A DNA stretch of 64,000 bases from Pseudacidovorax sp. RU35E (GCF_900156165.1 NZ_FTMY01000005.1:62001-126000); one strand, 5' to 3'; counted from the first letter of the stretch, positions 11,002 to 20,036 are shown. Translations and numbers: made by a program. The notes: generated by a model from the letters alone, not told the origin.

Positions 11002-12420
11002 ATGCTTGCCCGCCTGAACGATCCCATCGCCGCCATTGCCACCGCCCCCGGCCGCGGGGCTGTGGGCATCGTGCGCGTGTCCGGCATGGGCCTCGGGTCG
11101 CTGGTGCGCGGCCTCTGCGGCCGCGACCTCAAGCCGCGCGAAGCCACCTATCTGCCTTTCCTGGATGCCGACGGCGGCGCACTGGACCATGGCCTGGCGC
11201 TGTTCTTTCCCGGCCCCCACTCCTTCACGGGCGAGGACGTGCTCGAACTCCAGGCGCATGGCGGCCCCGTGCTGCTGCAGTTGCTGCTGGCGCGCTGCCT
11301 GGCTGCTGGCGAGGAGGTCGATGCCGACACCGGTCGGGCCCGCCTACCCGGCCTGCGTGTGGCCCAGCCCGGCGAATTCAGCCAACGCGCCTTCCAGAAC
11401 GGCAAGATCGACCTGGCCCAGGCCGAGGCCATCGCCGACCTGATCGACGCGAGCACCGAAGCCGCAGCCCGCAGCGCAAGCCGGTCGCTTGGCGGCGCCT
11501 TCTCGCGTGAGATCCATGCGCTGCGCGATGCGCTGATCCACTTGCGGATGCTGGTCGAGGCCACCCTCGACTTCCCTGAAGAGGACATCGACTTCCTGCA
11601 GCAGGCCGACGCCGCAGGCCAGCTGTCGCGCCTGCAAGCGCAATTGACGGCCGTGCAGCAGCGGGCTCGCCAGGGGGCGCTGCTGCGCGAGGGCATCAAG
11701 GTGGTGATCGCCGGCCAGCCCAATGCCGGCAAGAGTTCGCTGCTCAATGCGCTGGCCGGGGCCGAACTGGCCATCGTGAGCCCTGTGGCCGGCACCACGC
11801 GCGACATCGTGTCGCAGACCATCCAGATCCAGGGGGTGCCGCTGCATGTCGTGGACACGGCCGGACTGCGCGAGTCTGGCGACGAGGTGGAGCGCATCGG
11901 CATCGCCCGCGCCTGGGGGCAGATCGAGGACGCGGATGCGGTGCTCTTCCTGCATGACCTGACGCGCGCGGCCCGGTCCGATTACCAGGCGGCCGACGCC
12001 GAGATCCGGCTGGGCCTGGCGGGCCGTCTGCCGACGCGTGTGCCGTTGCTGGAGGTCTGGAACAAGTCCGATGCCGTCGAGGCCGACGCGCTGCCCGGGC
12101 TGCCCGAGGACGCGCTTCGCCTGTCGGCCAGGTCCGGCCTGGGCATCGAGGCCCTGAGACAGAAGCTGCTCACGCTCGCAGGCTGGCAGGCCGTGCCAGA
12201 GGGCGTCTACCTGGCGCGGGCGCGCCATGTGCAGGCGTTGCACCGCGTGGGCGGTCATCTCGACCTCGCAGCCGAGCACCTCGCAGCGCCGATGCCCGCC
12301 CTCGACCTGTTGGCCGAAGAGCTGCGCCTCGCGCAGAACGCGCTGAACGAGATCACCGGCGAGTTCGGCGCGGACGATCTGCTGGGGGTGATCTTCTCGC
12401 GCTTCTGCATCGGCAAGTAG
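11002..12420 (+). CDS. mnmE: tRNA modification GTPase MnmE
   Basis: This 472-aa GTPase works with MnmG to form (c)mnm5 groups on U34 of certain tRNAs. The N-terminal tetrahydrofolate-binding domain starts [22 protein letters not shown]. Next come the helical domain and an inserted G domain with G1 GQPNAGKSS (around 240), G3 DTAGLRES and G4 NKSD. The diagnostic C-terminal FCIGK ends the protein. A short insert after GEEVD, before [14 protein letters not shown], is longer than in E. coli. No mnmG or rsmG follows, so the partner is elsewhere. Confidence 0.97.
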   Translation: MLARLNDPIAAIATAPGRGAVGIVRVSGMGLGSLVRGLCGRDLKPREATYLPFLDADGGALDHGLALFFPGPHSFTGEDVLELQAHGGPVLLQLLLARCLAAGEEVDADTGRARLPGLRVAQPGEFSQRAFQNGKIDLAQAEAIADLIDASTEAAARSASRSLGGAFSREIHALRDALIHLRMLVEATLDFPEEDIDFLQQADAAGQLSRLQAQLTAVQQRARQGALLREGIKVVIAGQPNAGKSSLLNALAGAELAIVSPVAGTTRDIVSQTIQIQGVPLHVVDTAGLRESGDEVERIGIARAWGQIEDADAVLFLHDLTRAARSDYQAADAEIRLGLAGRLPTRVPLLEVWNKSDAVEADALPGLPEDALRLSARSGLGIEALRQKLLTLAGWQAVPEGVYLARARHVQALHRVGGHLDLAAEHLAAPMPALDLLAEELRLAQNALNEITGEFGADDLLGVIFSRFCIGK

Positions 12421-12494
12421 CGCGGCGACCGGTCAGGCGCATGCGTCCCGGGCGCCGCACAATCGGCAGCGTGTGCGTGCCCGCAGGAGCTGCC

Positions 12495-12965
12495 ATGACC
12501 TCCGCCACCCTCGATGCCTTCCGCCAGTCGATCGCCCAGCACCGCGGCGACGATGTCTTCGCGCCGGAACTCGACCCCGCGCAGTGGGCCGTGCTGGCCA
12601 CCTACCTGCATGCCTTCACCATCGACGCGAATCAGCGGCTGATCGTGCAGGGCGCCAACGACCGCGCGCTGTATTTCCTGGCCGAGGGCACGCTGAGCGT
12701 CCACCGCCTGGGCAGCGAAGGCCAGGTGCGCTTGGCCATGCTGAACCCCGGCACGGTGGTGGGCGAGGGCGCCTTCTTCGCCCGCCGACCGCGTTCGGCC
12801 ATGGTCGATGCCGTGAGCGCCTGCCGGCTCTGGCGGCTGACGCCATTGCGCTTCGGCGAACTGGCGGAGCGGCAGAGCGCCATCGCGCTGGCGGTCACCC
12901 TGGCTGCGGCGCAGGTGCTGGCGCGTCGGCAGGGCAGTCGATCGGGACGGGTCGCCACCACCTGA
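12495..12965 (+). CDS. stand-alone cyclic-nucleotide-binding domain protein
   Basis: This 156-residue protein is almost entirely one CRP-like beta-barrel domain. Visible parts are NQRLIVQGANDRALYFLAEG, GTVVGEGAFFARRPRSAMV (the phosphate-binding cassette region, GE...R.A) and ACRLWRLTPLRFGELAE. No helix-turn-helix follows, so it is not a CRP-type transcription factor as it stands. CAGGAG lies 6-7 nt before the chosen ATG. It converges on the K+/H+ antiporter gene. Whether it binds cAMP or cGMP cannot be told, although a cyclase and phosphodiesterase lie further along (38-41 kb). Confidence 0.8.
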   Translation: MTSATLDAFRQSIAQHRGDDVFAPELDPAQWAVLATYLHAFTIDANQRLIVQGANDRALYFLAEGTLSVHRLGSEGQVRLAMLNPGTVVGEGAFFARRPRSAMVDAVSACRLWRLTPLRFGELAERQSAIALAVTLAAAQVLARRQGSRSGRVATT

Positions 12966-12998
12966 GCGGCCGGCGGCGCGCCGGTGTCGCCGAGCGCT

Positions 12999-14987
12999 TC
13001 AGCCGCGCTGCAGGCGTTCGGTTGCGGTGGCGAGCGGGCCCGGAAGCCCGGAGAGCACCAGCGTGTCGCCGGCTTCCAGCACCGTGTCTTCCTCCGGCTC
13101 CATGGCGCGGCCGTGGCTGCGCCGCAGGCCCACCACGCGCACCCCGGCGTCGGCCAGACCGAGCCGTGCCATCGTCTGGCCGACCCAGCGGCTGCCCGCC
13201 TGCAGCGTGAAGCTGTCCAGGCGCTCCTGCGCCAGGTCTTCCAGCGAGGCGTCGTCGTCCGCCCCGCGGAAGTAGCCGCGCAACAGGTGGTAGCGGGCAT
13301 CGCGGGCTTCCTGCGCAAGGCGGATCACCCGCCGCATCGGCACGCCGACCAGCGCCAGGGCGTGGCTGGCCAGCATCAGGGAGCCTTCGACCGTCTCCGG
13401 CACGACGGCCGTGGCGCCGGCGCGCTGCAGCTTCTCCAGCTCATGGTCGTCCTGGGTGCGCACCACCACGGGCACCGTTGGCGCATGGGCGCGCACCGCC
13501 GCCAGCACTTTGAGCGCTCCCGGCACGTCGAGGTAGGTGATGGCCACGGCGCTGGCGCGCGACAGGCCCGCCGCCATCAGCGCCTGCGGCCGCGCTGCGT
13601 CACCGAAGACCACCGAGTCGCCGGCAGCGGCGGCCTGCCGCACGCGGTCGGGGTCCAGGTCCAGCGCCATGTAGGGAATGCCTTCGCGCTCCAGCATGCG
13701 CGCCAGGTTCTGGCCGCAGCGGCCATAGCCGCAGATGATCACGTGCTCGGCCGTGTCGATCATCTTGCGCGCGAGGCTGGTCACCTGCAGCGATTGCTGC
13801 ATCCAGTCGCTGGCCACCAGCTTGCGCACGATGGCCTCGCTGTAGAGCACGATGAAGGGCGTGGCCAGCATCGACACGATCATCGAGGCCAGCACGGGGT
13901 CGCCCAGCCACGACGGCATCAGCCCCCGGCCGCTGGCCAGCGACAGCAGCACGAAGCCGAATTCACCGGCCTGCGCGAGGTACAGCCCCGTGCGCAGAGA
14001 GACGCCGGCCGTCGCGCCGAGAAGCCGCGCCAGCACCGTCACCAGCAGCAGCTTGAAGCCCAGCGGCACGAGCAGCAGGACGAGCACCAGCGACCAGCGC
14101 TCCACCACCACATGCCAATCCAGCGACATGCCGATGGTGATGAAGAACAGGCCCAGCAGCAGGTCGTGGAAGGCGCGGATGTCGCTTTCCACCTGGTGTT
14201 TGTATTCGGTCTCCGACACCAGCATGCCGGCGATGAAGGCGCCCAGCGCCAGCGACAGGCCTGCCACCTCGGTCAGCCAGGCCATGCCCAGCGTGACCAG
14301 CAGAAGGTTGAGCATGAACAGCTCTTCGCTGCGTCGACGTGCCACGAGGGTGAGCCACCAGCGCATCACGCGCGGACCGCCGTAGAGCAGCAGGCCGATC
14401 AGGGCGGTGGCCTTGAGCAGGGCCAGACCCAGGCCGCGCAGCAATGCCTCCGGCGGCGCGCCCAGCGCGGGAATCAGCACCAGCAGCGGCACCACCGCCA
14501 GATCCTGGAACAGCAGCACGCCCATCACGCGGCGGCCGTGTTCGCTTTCCAACTCCAGCCGCTCGGCCATCAGCTTGACCACGATGGCGGTGCTGCTCAT
14601 CGCCAGGGCGCCCGACAGCGCGAGCGCCGTCTGCCAGCTCATGCGCCAGGGGTCGGGCAGCAGACGGGCCAAGCCTAGGGCGCCCAGCGTGGCCAGCATC
14701 ATCGTCAACGCCACCTGAAGCAGCCCCAGGCCGAATACATGCTTGCGCATGGCGCGCAGCTTGGGCAGGCTGAATTCCAGCCCGATCACGAACATGAGGA
14801 ACACCACGCCGAATTCGCCCAGGTGGCGCACGCCGTCCGAGTCCTGCGCCAGCGCGAAGGCGTGCGGGCCGATCAGCACGCCGGCCACCAGATAGCCGAG
14901 CATGGGTGGCAGCTTGAGCGAGCGGCAACCCACCACGCCCAGCACGGCGGCCAGCAGGTAGAGCAGCGTCAGCTCGAAGGTGTTCAT
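12999..14987 (-). CDS. KefB/CPA2-type monovalent cation:H+ antiporter with RCK domains
   Basis: This 662-aa inner-membrane protein has an N-terminal Na+/H+ exchanger domain of about 12 helices (residues 1-390, with GYLVAGVLIGPHAF and FLMFVIGLEFSLPKL). A TrkA-N/RCK nucleotide-binding domain follows (HVIICGYGRCGQ at 415-426), then a TrkA-C domain near 580-660. It resembles KefB/KefC/YbaL potassium-proton antiporters. The glutathione-gating residues cannot be assigned by eye. The start at 14987 begins exactly at the first helix, though an upstream ATG near 15011 is possible. It is divergent from kdsD, 69 nt away. Confidence 0.9.
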   Translation of the reverse strand: MNTFELTLLYLLAAVLGVVGCRSLKLPPMLGYLVAGVLIGPHAFALAQDSDGVRHLGEFGVVFLMFVIGLEFSLPKLRAMRKHVFGLGLLQVALTMMLATLGALGLARLLPDPWRMSWQTALALSGALAMSSTAIVVKLMAERLELESEHGRRVMGVLLFQDLAVVPLLVLIPALGAPPEALLRGLGLALLKATALIGLLLYGGPRVMRWWLTLVARRRSEELFMLNLLLVTLGMAWLTEVAGLSLALGAFIAGMLVSETEYKHQVESDIRAFHDLLLGLFFITIGMSLDWHVVVERWSLVLVLLLVPLGFKLLLVTVLARLLGATAGVSLRTGLYLAQAGEFGFVLLSLASGRGLMPSWLGDPVLASMIVSMLATPFIVLYSEAIVRKLVASDWMQQSLQVTSLARKMIDTAEHVIICGYGRCGQNLARMLEREGIPYMALDLDPDRVRQAAAAGDSVVFGDAARPQALMAAGLSRASAVAITYLDVPGALKVLAAVRAHAPTVPVVVRTQDDHELEKLQRAGATAVVPETVEGSLMLASHALALVGVPMRRVIRLAQEARDARYHLLRGYFRGADDDASLEDLAQERLDSFTLQAGSRWVGQTMARLGLADAGVRVVGLRRSHGRAMEPEEDTVLEAGDTLVLSGLPGPLATATERLQRG

Positions 14988-15056
14988 CCGCTGGATGCTA
15001 GCAAGGGCCATGCACTGCGCCGGGGCGGGGACAAGGCGCGCCGATAAAATCGGCCG

Positions 15057-16043
15057 ATGAGCTTTCCGGCCCCGGATCCCGACGCGTTGCTGGCCCGCGC
15101 GCGCGCCACTTTCGACATCGAGGCTGCGGCCGTGCAGGGCCTCAAATCCCGCGTCGGTGCGAGCTTCGTCGAGGCCGTGCGGCGCATCCTGGCACTCCAG
15201 GGCCGCGTGGTGGTGATGGGCATGGGCAAGAGCGGCCATGTGGGGCGCAAGATCGCCGCCACCCTGGCGTCGACCGGCACGCCGGCCATGTTCGTGCACC
15301 CGGCCGAGGCGAGCCATGGCGACCTGGGCATGGTCACTGCGGCCGATGTGGTGCTCGCCATCTCCAACAGCGGCGAGAGCAACGAACTCGACGCCATCCT
15401 GCCGGTGCTCAAGCGCCAGGGCGTGCCTCTGATTGCCATGACGGGCGGTGCCGCCTCGTCGTTGGCCCGCCATGCCGATCTCATGCTGGACAGCGGTGTC
15501 GAGAAGGAAGCTTGCCCGTTGAACCTGGCACCCACGGCCAGCACCACGGCGCAGATGGCACTGGGCGATGCGCTGGCCGTGGCGCTGCTGGACGCGCGCG
15601 GCTTCGGTGCCGAGGACTTCGCCCGCTCCCACCCGGGGGGTGCGCTGGGTCGCAAACTGCTCACCCATGTGTCCGATGTGATGCGCAAGGGCGCCGCCGT
15701 TCCGCAGGTGTCGATCCAAGCTGGCATCACCGAGCTGATGCGCGCCATGAGCGTGCAGGGCTTCGGCGCTGCCGCAGTGATGGGCGGCGAAGGCCGGGCC
15801 GAAGGCATCTTCACCGATGGCGATCTGCGGCGGCTGATCGAAGCCGGCACCGACCTGCGCGGCATCCAAGCCGTCGACGTCATGCACCGGTCTCCGCGCA
15901 CGATTCGCCAGGACGCACTGGCCGTCGAGGCTGCCGAACTCATGGAGCAGCACGGCATCACCCGGCTCTTCGTGGTGGACGCCGACGGCCGGCTCACCGG
16001 CGCACTGAACACCACCGACCTGATGCGGGCGAAGGTCATCTGA
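15057..16043 (+). CDS. kdsD: arabinose-5-phosphate isomerase (KpsF/GutQ/KdsD)
   Basis: This 328-aa enzyme interconverts ribulose-5-P and arabinose-5-P, the first step to Kdo for lipopolysaccharide. The SIS domain is visible as VVVMGMGKSGHVGRKIAATLASTGTPAMFVHPAEA with SNSGESNE. It is followed by two CBS domains (LLTHVSDVMRKGAAVPQV; VMHRSPRTI). Its stop overlaps the kdsC start (TGATG), giving a kdsD-kdsC-lptC operon. Divergent transcription from the antiporter leaves a short shared promoter region. Confidence 0.95.
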   Translation: MSFPAPDPDALLARARATFDIEAAAVQGLKSRVGASFVEAVRRILALQGRVVVMGMGKSGHVGRKIAATLASTGTPAMFVHPAEASHGDLGMVTAADVVLAISNSGESNELDAILPVLKRQGVPLIAMTGGAASSLARHADLMLDSGVEKEACPLNLAPTASTTAQMALGDALAVALLDARGFGAEDFARSHPGGALGRKLLTHVSDVMRKGAAVPQVSIQAGITELMRAMSVQGFGAAAVMGGEGRAEGIFTDGDLRRLIEAGTDLRGIQAVDVMHRSPRTIRQDALAVEAAELMEQHGITRLFVVDADGRLTGALNTTDLMRAKVI

Positions 16044-16621
16044 TGGCGCCGCAATTGCCGCGCGCCCGACCCGTGCTCGCTTTCGACCCGGAACTGTTGC
16101 TGGCCGCGCAGGACGTGCGCGTCGCCTTCTTCGATGTCGACGGCGTGCTGACCGACGGCGGCATCTATTTCACCGAAGCGGGTGAGACGCTCAAGCGCTT
16201 CAGCGTGCTTGATGGCTACGGCCTGCAGATGCTGCGCAAGGCGGGCATCGAGCCGGTGGTGGTCACCGGCCGCGATTCGGCCCCGTTGCGCGCACGACTG
16301 CAGGCGCTGGGCGTGCAGCATGCGCGCTACGGCGTCATGGACAAGGTCGCCGCCTCGGTCGAGATCCTCACGGCTCTCGGTGTCGACTGGGCGCAGACCG
16401 CGGCCATCGGCGACGACTGGCCCGATCTGCCTGTGCTGCGTCGTGTGGCCTTCTCGGCGGCGCCCGCCAATGCCCATCCCGAGGTGGCGGCCAGCGTCCG
16501 CTATGTCACGCGCCTACGCGGCGGCGAGGGCGCGGCGCGTGAGTTCTGCGACCTGCTGCTGTGTGCCAGCGGCCGTTATGCTAGCCTGCTGGACGCCGCC
16601 TGCGGGGTGCCCGACGCATGA
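16043..16621 (+). CDS. kdsC: 3-deoxy-D-manno-octulosonate 8-phosphate phosphatase
   Basis: This 192-aa HAD-family phosphatase makes Kdo from Kdo-8-phosphate. The HAD motif I is VAFFDVDGVLTDGG, motif II VVVTGR and motif III IGDDWPDLPVL. The start at 16043 overlaps the kdsD stop by one base, and its own stop overlaps lptC by ATGA (16618-16621). Cytoplasmic. Confidence 0.95.
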   Translation: MAPQLPRARPVLAFDPELLLAAQDVRVAFFDVDGVLTDGGIYFTEAGETLKRFSVLDGYGLQMLRKAGIEPVVVTGRDSAPLRARLQALGVQHARYGVMDKVAASVEILTALGVDWAQTAAIGDDWPDLPVLRRVAFSAAPANAHPEVAASVRYVTRLRGGEGAAREFCDLLLCASGRYASLLDAACGVPDA

Positions 16622-17253
16622 AGCGCGCAACGTCCGTCTTCGGCTTGGCGTTCGACCGTCTGAGCCTGTACCTGCCGATCATCCTGACCGGCGTGCTGGC
16701 CCTGGGCACCTACTGGCTGGTGCGCAACGCGCCCGAGCTGATCAAGCCCCAGGCTGCCGCGCCGGTGTCGCACGACCCGGATTTCTTCATGCGTGACTTC
16801 ACCGTGCGCAGCTTCCTGCCCGACGGTTCCTTGCACAGCGAGATCAGTGGTCGGGAGGGCCGGCACTTTCCCGACACGGACACCATGGAAGTCGACGAGG
16901 TGCGTGTGCGCTCGGTGTCCCCCCAGGGCCTGGTCACGCGGGCGACGGCCAATCGGGGGCTGTCCAATGGCGATGGCAGCGAGATCCAGCTCTTCGGGGA
17001 CGCCGTCGTGATCCGCGACGAGGGGAAGCTGCCGGATGGCAAGCCAGCGCCGAAGCTGGAGTTCCGAGGCGACTTCCTGCATGTCTTCACCAACGAGGAC
17101 CGGGTGCGCTCCCATCTGCCGGTGACCTTGATCCGCGGCGGCGACAAGTTCTCGGCGGACGCCCTGGACTATGACCATCGCACGGGCGTCGCCAATCTGC
17201 GCGGCCGCGTGCGCGGCCAGATCCTGCCGCCAGGCGCTGCCGGCCGGCGGTGA
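16618..17253 (+). CDS. lptC: LPS export system protein LptC
   Basis: This 211-aa bitopic protein of the Lpt bridge is anchored by an N-terminal helix (LYLPIILTGVLALGTYWLV, residues 17-35). The periplasmic beta-jellyroll contains FTVRSFLPDGSLHSEISGREGRHFPDTDTMEVDEV. It links LptBFG to LptA. Gene order kdsD-kdsC-lptC is conserved, but the lptA and lptB genes usually found next are not in this window. A short-chain dehydrogenase gene occupies that place. Confidence 0.92.
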   Translation: MKRATSVFGLAFDRLSLYLPIILTGVLALGTYWLVRNAPELIKPQAAAPVSHDPDFFMRDFTVRSFLPDGSLHSEISGREGRHFPDTDTMEVDEVRVRSVSPQGLVTRATANRGLSNGDGSEIQLFGDAVVIRDEGKLPDGKPAPKLEFRGDFLHVFTNEDRVRSHLPVTLIRGGDKFSADALDYDHRTGVANLRGRVRGQILPPGAAGRR

Positions 17254-17273
17254 TCTCGTCTGCCGCAATTACC

Positions 17274-18077
17274 ATGTCCACCGCTGCACCTGCTCCTCTC
17301 GTCTTCATCACCGGCGCCTCCAGCGGCATTGGCCAGGCCTTGGCGGCCCGCTATGCCCAAGCGGGCTGGCGCCTCGCGCTCGTGGCCCGGCGCACGGCGC
17401 AGATGCAGGACTGGGCGACTGCCCGCGGGCTGGGTGTCGACCGCTGCGCCGTCTATGGTGCCGACGTGGCCGACCCCAGCAGCATCGTCGCGGCTGGCCA
17501 AGCCTGCATCGCCGACCAGGGGCTGCCCGAGGTGGTCATCGCCAATGCAGGCATCAGCGTGGGCATGGACACCGCCGAGCGTGCCGACCTGGACGTGATG
17601 GCGGACACCTTCGCGCTCAACAACGTGGGGATGGCGGCCACCTTCCATCCCTTCGTCAATGCGATGGTGGGCCGGGGCTCGGGGCGGTTGGTGGGCATCG
17701 GCAGCGTGGCGGCCATCCGGGGGCTGCCTGGCCACGGCGCCTACTGTGCCAGCAAGGCGGCCGTGGTGGCGTACTGCGAAAGCCTGCGTACCGAGCTTCA
17801 TGGCAGCGGCGTGCGGGTGGTGACGGTCTGCCCTGGCTATGTGGATACCCCGCTTACGCAGGGCAACCGCTATGGCATGCCCTTCCTCATCCCCGCCGAC
17901 GTGTTCGCCGACCGGGCGTTTCGCACGATCGAGGCGGGTGTTAGCTACCGCGTCATTCCTTGGCAGATGGGCGTGGTCGCCAAGTTGATGAGGCTGTTGC
18001 CCAACGCCGTCTACGACAAAGTTGTTCAAGGCCGTGGTCGCAAGCGTCGGCGGGATGGCGTCGACAGCCCGCGTTGA
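17274..18077 (+). CDS. short-chain dehydrogenase/reductase
   Basis: This 267-aa protein shows the classical SDR features. The cofactor motif TGASSGIG lies near residue 14, NAG lies in VIANAGISVG, and the catalytic Ser sits in GSVAAIRG. The YxxxK motif is YCASKAA. The substrate is unknown. An alternative GTG start at 17250 overlaps the lptC stop (GTGA). The ATG at 17274 places the Rossmann strand at the usual distance. It appears to be the last gene of the kds-lptC operon, ending before the shared terminator at 18187-18210. Confidence 0.88.
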   Translation: MSTAAPAPLVFITGASSGIGQALAARYAQAGWRLALVARRTAQMQDWATARGLGVDRCAVYGADVADPSSIVAAGQACIADQGLPEVVIANAGISVGMDTAERADLDVMADTFALNNVGMAATFHPFVNAMVGRGSGRLVGIGSVAAIRGLPGHGAYCASKAAVVAYCESLRTELHGSGVRVVTVCPGYVDTPLTQGNRYGMPFLIPADVFADRAFRTIEAGVSYRVIPWQMGVVAKLMRLLPNAVYDKVVQGRGRKRRRDGVDSPR

Positions 18078-18186
18078 GCGCACGACCGGCTTCGCGGTCA
18101 TTTGCCTGTATGTTGGCTGGAATGAGCGCCGCCTCGTTGGTGGGGCCGTGCGCGTGACGGTGGGGTATGGAAAAAAGGGCCCCACG

Positions 18187-18210
18187 AAAAAAGGCTCCCG
18201 AAGGAGCCTT
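18187..18210 (-). terminator. terminator of the RRM protein gene (may act both ways)
   Basis: A perfect 8-bp stem AAGGCTCC/GGAGCCTT with a CGAA loop (TTCG on the minus strand) is followed on the minus strand by six U (complement of 18187-18192). On the plus strand only TTTTC follows, so it may also stop the SDR transcript, less efficiently. Confidence 0.88.
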
Positions 18211-18253
18211 TTCACCGAGCCGTTCAGTCGCGCGAACTGAACGGGCCGTGCAA

Positions 18254-18778
18254 TCAGTAGCTGTTGCCGCCGCCACCGCCGTAGCCGCCGCGGCCACCGC
18301 CGCCGCCACCACCGCCACGGGGGCCGGTGCCGTAGGGGCTACGGAAGCTGCCGTCGTTGCCGCCGCCACCACCGCCGCCGCGGCCGCCGTAGCCGCCACC
18401 ACCGCTGCGACCACCGCCGCCGCCGCCGTAACCACCACCGCCGCCACCGCCGTAGCCGCCGCCACCACCGCCGCCGTAACCACCGCCACCACCGCCGTAG
18501 CCGCCGCCACCGCTACGGGGAGGACGCGGCTCCATGGGGCGCGCTTCGTTGACAACGACACTGCGGCCGCCCAGCGGTTGGCCATTCATGCCCTGGATGG
18601 CAGCCTGCGCCTCAGCGTCGCTGCCCATTTCCACGAAACCAAAGCCTTTGGAACGGCCGGTCTCGCGCTCCATCATGACCTTGGCGCTGGTCACTGCGCC
18701 GAACTGGCCAAAAGCCTGTTCGAGATCACCGTCGCGCACCGAATAGGGCAGGTTGCCGACGTAGAGTTTGTTGCCCAT
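18254..18778 (-). CDS. glycine-rich RRM RNA-binding protein
   Basis: This 174-aa protein has one RNA-recognition motif in residues 1-80: RNP2 KLYVGNLPY at 4-12 and RNP1 KGFGFVEM at 44-51. A C-terminal tail of about 90 residues follows, made of repeated GGGGYGG blocks with a few RSGG units. This layout matches cyanobacterial and betaproteobacterial Rbp proteins, some of which are cold-induced. ACAGGAG precedes the ATG. The tail is disordered and of the kind that can drive phase separation (inference). Its repeats make this stretch GGC/GGT-rich. Confidence 0.92.
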   Translation of the reverse strand: MGNKLYVGNLPYSVRDGDLEQAFGQFGAVTSAKVMMERETGRSKGFGFVEMGSDAEAQAAIQGMNGQPLGGRSVVVNEARPMEPRPPRSGGGGYGGGGGGYGGGGGGGYGGGGGGGYGGGGGGRSGGGGYGGRGGGGGGGNDGSFRSPYGTGPRGGGGGGGGRGGYGGGGGNSY

Positions 18779-19164
18779 GAATGGGACTCCTGTAAAACAC
18801 AAAAAAAAGCAGCGATGGAGTCCCGGGCGCAAGACCCGCAGCATGTTGGCCTGCGGGGCTGACGAAACTGACCGATCACCCAATGGCCTGCGGCTTTCCG
18901 GGCCGAAGGTCCACCCATTATGGGTGATTTATTTGGGAGGGGGGCAGGAATTTCCCTTGAATTGCAACAACATCGAGACAGTAGAAAGCTTGCGCCCACT
19001 GACATCAAATGCTGGGCGAAACAGGGACTTTACCGGCGGCTGGTCGACATGGCGCACCCGACATTCCCGCATCTCGGCCGTTGCCGACGGCCATCACAGC
19101 TCTTTCCCACATGACCGCGTCACTGTGCATGCTGCACCGCCGCAAGACCGTTAGAATCGTCCCC
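18779..19164. other. 386-bp intergenic stretch, RRM gene 5-prime region
   Basis: No gene was recognised here. The part nearest 18778 would be a long leader of the leftward RRM gene and contains an 8-A run (U on the mRNA) just before its ribosome-binding site. CATAAT on the minus strand near 18915 is a weak -10 candidate. The remainder, to 19164, shows no coding signal. Confidence 0.4.
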
Positions 19165-19280
19165 GTCTTTGGGGAGTAGCCGCCTTCCGAATGCGAGAAG
19201 GGCGTGCGTCAACAGACTTGTACCGCGCCCCACGCGGAACATGGCGCATGCAGTGAAGACCTGGCGAGACCATTGACCAC
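19165..19280 (+). ncRNA. yybP-ykoY (Mn2+) riboswitch
   Basis: The two invariant parts of this riboswitch class are present. The 5-prime loop is TTTGGGGAGTAGCC (from 19168) and the 3-prime loop is TGGCGAGACC (19262-19271). Between them lie GTCAACAGACTTGTAC and other helix-forming stretches. The class senses Mn2+ and controls manganese exporters, and the gene downstream is a TMEM165/MneA-type protein, as expected. Boundaries are approximate. Confidence 0.9.
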
Positions 19281-19317
19281 GCAGCTTCGGGAACAAGGCC
19301 GAAGGCGCTGCGTGGTC
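19275..19317 (+). promoter_or_regulatory. riboswitch expression-platform hairpin
   Basis: GACCACGCAGC (19275-19285) pairs perfectly with GCTGCGTGGTC (19307-19317), with an inner CTTCGG/CCGAAG helix. CCGAAGG (19299-19305) can instead pair with CCTTCGG at 19326-19332, just before the GAGGA ribosome-binding site at 19335-19339. No U-run follows, so control of translation or Rho access is more likely than intrinsic termination (inference). Confidence 0.65.
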
Positions 19318-19352
19318 GACTGCGTCCTTCGGCCGAGGAACCCCACATCTCT

Positions 19353-19925
19353 ATGGAAGCCTTTCTGGTGGCCACCGGCATCGTCGCGCTGGCCGAAATG
19401 GGTGACAAAACCCAACTCCTTTCCCTCGTCCTCGCGGCGCGTTTCCGCAAGCCCTGGCCCATCGTGCTGGGCATCTTTGCGGCAACGGTCGTCAACCATG
19501 CGCTGGCAGGTGCCGTCGGCGCCTGGGTGACCAGCTTTCTCGGGCCTACGGTCCTGCGCTGGATCCTGGGTCTGTCCTTCATCGCGATGGCCGTCTGGAT
19601 GCTGATTCCGGACAAGCTCGACGAGGACGAAGCGCCGCGAAGCGTCTCCAAGTTCGGTGTCTTCGGCACCACACTGGTGGCTTTCTTCCTAGCCGAGATG
19701 GGCGACAAGACGCAGATCGCCACCGTGATGCTGGCGGCCCGCTTCACGCACGACTACCTGTGGGTGGTGATCGGCACCACGCTGGGCATGATGCTGGCCA
19801 ACGCCCCGGTGGTGTGGCTGGGCGAGCGCATCGTGCGCAAGGTGCCGATCAAGCTCGTGCACAGCATCTCGGCCGTGATCTTCCTGGTGCTGGGCGTGGC
19901 CGCGCTCATCGGCTGGGGCGCCTGA
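19353..19925 (+). CDS. TMEM165/GDT1 (UPF0016) family manganese exporter
   Basis: This 190-aa membrane protein of six helices carries the two family signatures EMGDKT at 15-20 and 115-120, one in each inverted half. The family exports Mn2+ (MneA of Vibrio) or exchanges Ca2+/Mn2+ for H+. The yybP-ykoY riboswitch upstream supports manganese efflux here. An ATG at 19353 with GAGGA 13 nt upstream is the start. It probably lowers cytoplasmic Mn2+ when the metal is in excess. Confidence 0.93.
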   Translation: MEAFLVATGIVALAEMGDKTQLLSLVLAARFRKPWPIVLGIFAATVVNHALAGAVGAWVTSFLGPTVLRWILGLSFIAMAVWMLIPDKLDEDEAPRSVSKFGVFGTTLVAFFLAEMGDKTQIATVMLAARFTHDYLWVVIGTTLGMMLANAPVVWLGERIVRKVPIKLVHSISAVIFLVLGVAALIGWGA

Positions 19926-19976
19926 GGCATGACCCTCGCCGGGCGGCGACGGCGCCGCCCGGCCTATACTTTCAAC

Positions 19977-20028
19977 AGCGCCGATTTGCTCCAGCTTGCG
20001 GGCGCTTGATAAATGCAGCTAAAGACGG
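19977..20028 (+). ncRNA. SAM-II riboswitch upstream of metX
   Basis: The SAM-II pseudoknot aptamer is readable. P1 is GCGCC (19978-19982) with GGCGC (20001-20005). The loop starts GATTTG, and the conserved 3-prime block TTGATAAATGCAGCTAAAG (20006-20024) follows. This matches the aptamer described upstream of metX/metA in alphaproteobacteria. It would repress metX when S-adenosylmethionine is plentiful. TTGCGGGC (19996-20003) can also pair with GCCCGCAA (20031-20038), touching the terminator base. Confidence 0.92.
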
Positions 20029-20036
20029 ATGCCCGC

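Noticed and set aside
18254-18530. Short direct repeats that could suggest a CRISPR or satellite array
   Set aside because: The repeats are GGN/GGY codon blocks encoding the Gly-rich tail of the RRM protein, with no constant repeat-spacer pattern.
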